Below, one piece after another: positions 62,399 through 64,000 of a DNA stretch of 64,000 nucleotides; the first letter of the stretch is position 1; every line of letters begins with the position of its first letter. The DNA lies in assembly GCA_964384525.1 (NCBI GenBank), contig CAYLKO010000006.1, forward strand, positions 9,623-73,622. Direction: 5' to 3'. The translations under genes were made by a program, and so were the position numbers. The notes under the pieces were generated by a model. It was not told the DNA's origin, did not search any database, and saw only the letters and a list, made by a program, of their open reading frames with translations. Source of the DNA: SHZI01 sp964384525. GTDB lineage: Bacteria; Pseudomonadota; Gammaproteobacteria; Steroidobacterales; GCA-2729495.

Positions 62399-62869
62399 GT
62401 GGATATCAATCTAACCCTCATCGGCCAGGCCATCGCCATGGCGGTGTTTGTCTGGTTCTGCATGAAGTTCGTGTGGCCTCCGATTCTCGGCATGATCGAG
62501 AGGCGCCAGAAAAGCATCGCTGACGGTCTCGCCGCCGCCGACAAGGGCAATCGCTCGCTCGAAGAGGCGCAGGTCAAGATCTCGTCGATGGTCGAGGAAG
62601 CTCGCGGCCAGGCCCGGCAGATTATCGATCAGGCCCAGACCCGCGGCAACGAAATCGTGGACGAGGCCCGCCCGGGCGCCACGGAGGAGCGCGAACGCAT
62701 CCTCAAGGCGGCCCAGGGCGATGTGGCCCAGCAGCTCCACCACGCCCGCGACGAAATGCGGGCGCAGGTGGCCGCGATCACGGTGGCCGGCGCCGAGAAA
62801 ATCCTGGGGCGGGAAATCGATCCCCGCACGCACCAGGATCTCCTCGACAAGCTCGCCGCACAGATCTGA
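62399..62869 (+). CDS. atpF: ATP synthase F0 subunit b
   Basis: 156-residue peripheral stalk subunit. A single N-terminal helix (LIGQAIAMAVFVWFCMKFVW) is followed by PPILGMIERRQKSIADGL and a long right-handed coiled coil, very rich in Glu, Ala and Gln. It ends in a delta-binding region (GREIDPRTHQDLLDKL). The start is GTG at 62399, with AGGAG about 8 bases before. Only one b gene is present here, so a homodimer is expected. Confidence 0.95.
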   Translation: MDINLTLIGQAIAMAVFVWFCMKFVWPPILGMIERRQKSIADGLAAADKGNRSLEEAQVKISSMVEEARGQARQIIDQAQTRGNEIVDEARPGATEERERILKAAQGDVAQQLHHARDEMRAQVAAITVAGAEKILGREIDPRTHQDLLDKLAAQI

Positions 62870-62883
62870 GGTGCAGGCAAATC

Positions 62884-63453
62884 ATGGCTGAACCCGGCTC
62901 CACCACCGCCCGACCCTACGCCCAGGCCGTCTTCGAGATTGCCCGCACCGACAACCAATTGTCGGCCTGGTCCGAATTCCTGCGACTCGCGGCCGAAATC
63001 GCCACGTCACCGGATGCCGGCCGCTATCTGGCGGCGCCCGGCGCCGACCGCTTCGCGATGGCGGATGGCATTGCGGCCATCGCCGGCGAAAAGCTCGGCA
63101 ATACCCCGCTGCTCAATGGCGGCGAGGGATCGGTCGGCACGGGCTTTCTCAAGGTACTTGCCGAAAATCAGCGGCTGGGCGTGCTGCCCCAGATCCTGGT
63201 GCGTTACGAGGCGCTGAAGGCCGAGGCGGAGAGCAGCCTGGATGTCGTTCTCACGTCGGCATCCGAGGTCTCCGCGGCACAGCAGCAGCGCATCATCGAA
63301 TCCCTCAACAAGCGTTTTGGCCGGCAGGTCCGGCTTTCCGTCCAGCTTGATCCCACCCTGATTGGTGGCGCCCGGCTGCAGATTGGCGATCGCGTCATCG
63401 ATGGCTCCGTCCGTACCGGACTCGACAAACTGGCAACCGTCCTGCGCGCCTGA
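62884..63453 (+). CDS. atpH: ATP synthase F1 subunit delta
   Basis: 189-residue stalk protein linking subunit b to the alpha3-beta3 head. It starts TARPYAQAVFEIARTDNQLS, the six-helix N-terminal domain. The C-terminal part has the usual TSASEVSAAQQQRIIESLNK and PTLIGGARLQIGDRVIDGSV. The length is a little over the E. coli 177 residues. It lies 14 bases after atpF. Confidence 0.95.
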   Translation: MAEPGSTTARPYAQAVFEIARTDNQLSAWSEFLRLAAEIATSPDAGRYLAAPGADRFAMADGIAAIAGEKLGNTPLLNGGEGSVGTGFLKVLAENQRLGVLPQILVRYEALKAEAESSLDVVLTSASEVSAAQQQRIIESLNKRFGRQVRLSVQLDPTLIGGARLQIGDRVIDGSVRTGLDKLATVLRA

Positions 63454-63480
63454 AGCGCCGGATAACCCAAGGAACGACAC

Positions 63481-64000
<520 letters not shown>

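Overview
This is a high-GC chromosomal window from a gammaproteobacterium, from a draft or metagenome assembly: a run of 10 undetermined bases lies inside recF. It is origin-proximal. It carries rpmH-rnpA-yidC-mnmE on one side and dnaA-dnaN-recF-gyrB on the other, then mnmG, rsmG, parAB and the start of the ATP synthase operon. NtrBC with a sigma-54 glnA promoter, TatABC, SecB, EnvC, the HX4E-type PlsC and cytochrome c4 fit Gammaproteobacteria. I cannot place the genus. I found no rRNA, tRNA, CRISPR array or intact insertion sequence.

Layout. 1-3654: end of uvrD, then trkA-trkH (potassium uptake). 3707-9982: an oligopeptide ABC importer, oppA-B-C-D then oppF, with a cyclophilin gene on the opposite strand between oppD and oppF. 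10069-20247: housekeeping genes (dtd, tatABC, POT peptide transporter, thioesterase, HIT, crcB, diguanylate cyclase, envC, rhodanese, grxC, secB, gpsA). 20261-26592: trmL diverging from a class 1 dihydroorotate dehydrogenase, then ntrC, ntrB, a DUF4124 protein and glnA, whose upstream region has a near-perfect sigma-54 promoter and two NtrC sites. 26593-30970: glyQ-glyS-gmhB-plsC. 30996-37293: gyrB-recF-dnaN-dnaA, a candidate oriC between dnaN and dnaA, and two parS-like palindromes inside recF. 37542-41145: rpmH-rnpA-yidC-mnmE.

mnmE and mnmG are separated by a 4.6 kb accessory region (41146-45750). It holds a decayed toxin-antitoxin pair, a GNAT acetyltransferase, a YajG-like lipoprotein, a fic/hsdR deletion remnant, a TehB-like methyltransferase, a second diguanylate cyclase and two copies of a palindromic repeat. 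mnmG and rsmG are likewise separated by about 10.5 kb: a second peptide ABC importer with a fused double ATPase, a macrodomain protein, a secreted HExxH/TPR protein, a frameshifted DUF486 gene, a SIMPL-domain protein, a cytochrome c4 and a YhdH-type reductase. After rsmG come parA-parB, another repeat, and atpI-B-E-F-H-A, which runs off the right edge.

The least explained element is a family of 43-49 bp imperfect palindromes, intergenic at four loci (3665, 43359, 44222, 60590). All share outer arms of the type ATAACTACCA / TGGTAGTTAT around a GGTACCGGA core, which reads GGTACCGGACTCC at three loci. At two loci an inverted partial second copy gives a large hairpin. This looks like a REP/REPIN family mobilised in trans. 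No complete new system is proved here; the best leads are this family, the NtrC-glnA control region, the origin/parS layout, and the defence-gene remnants between mnmE and mnmG.
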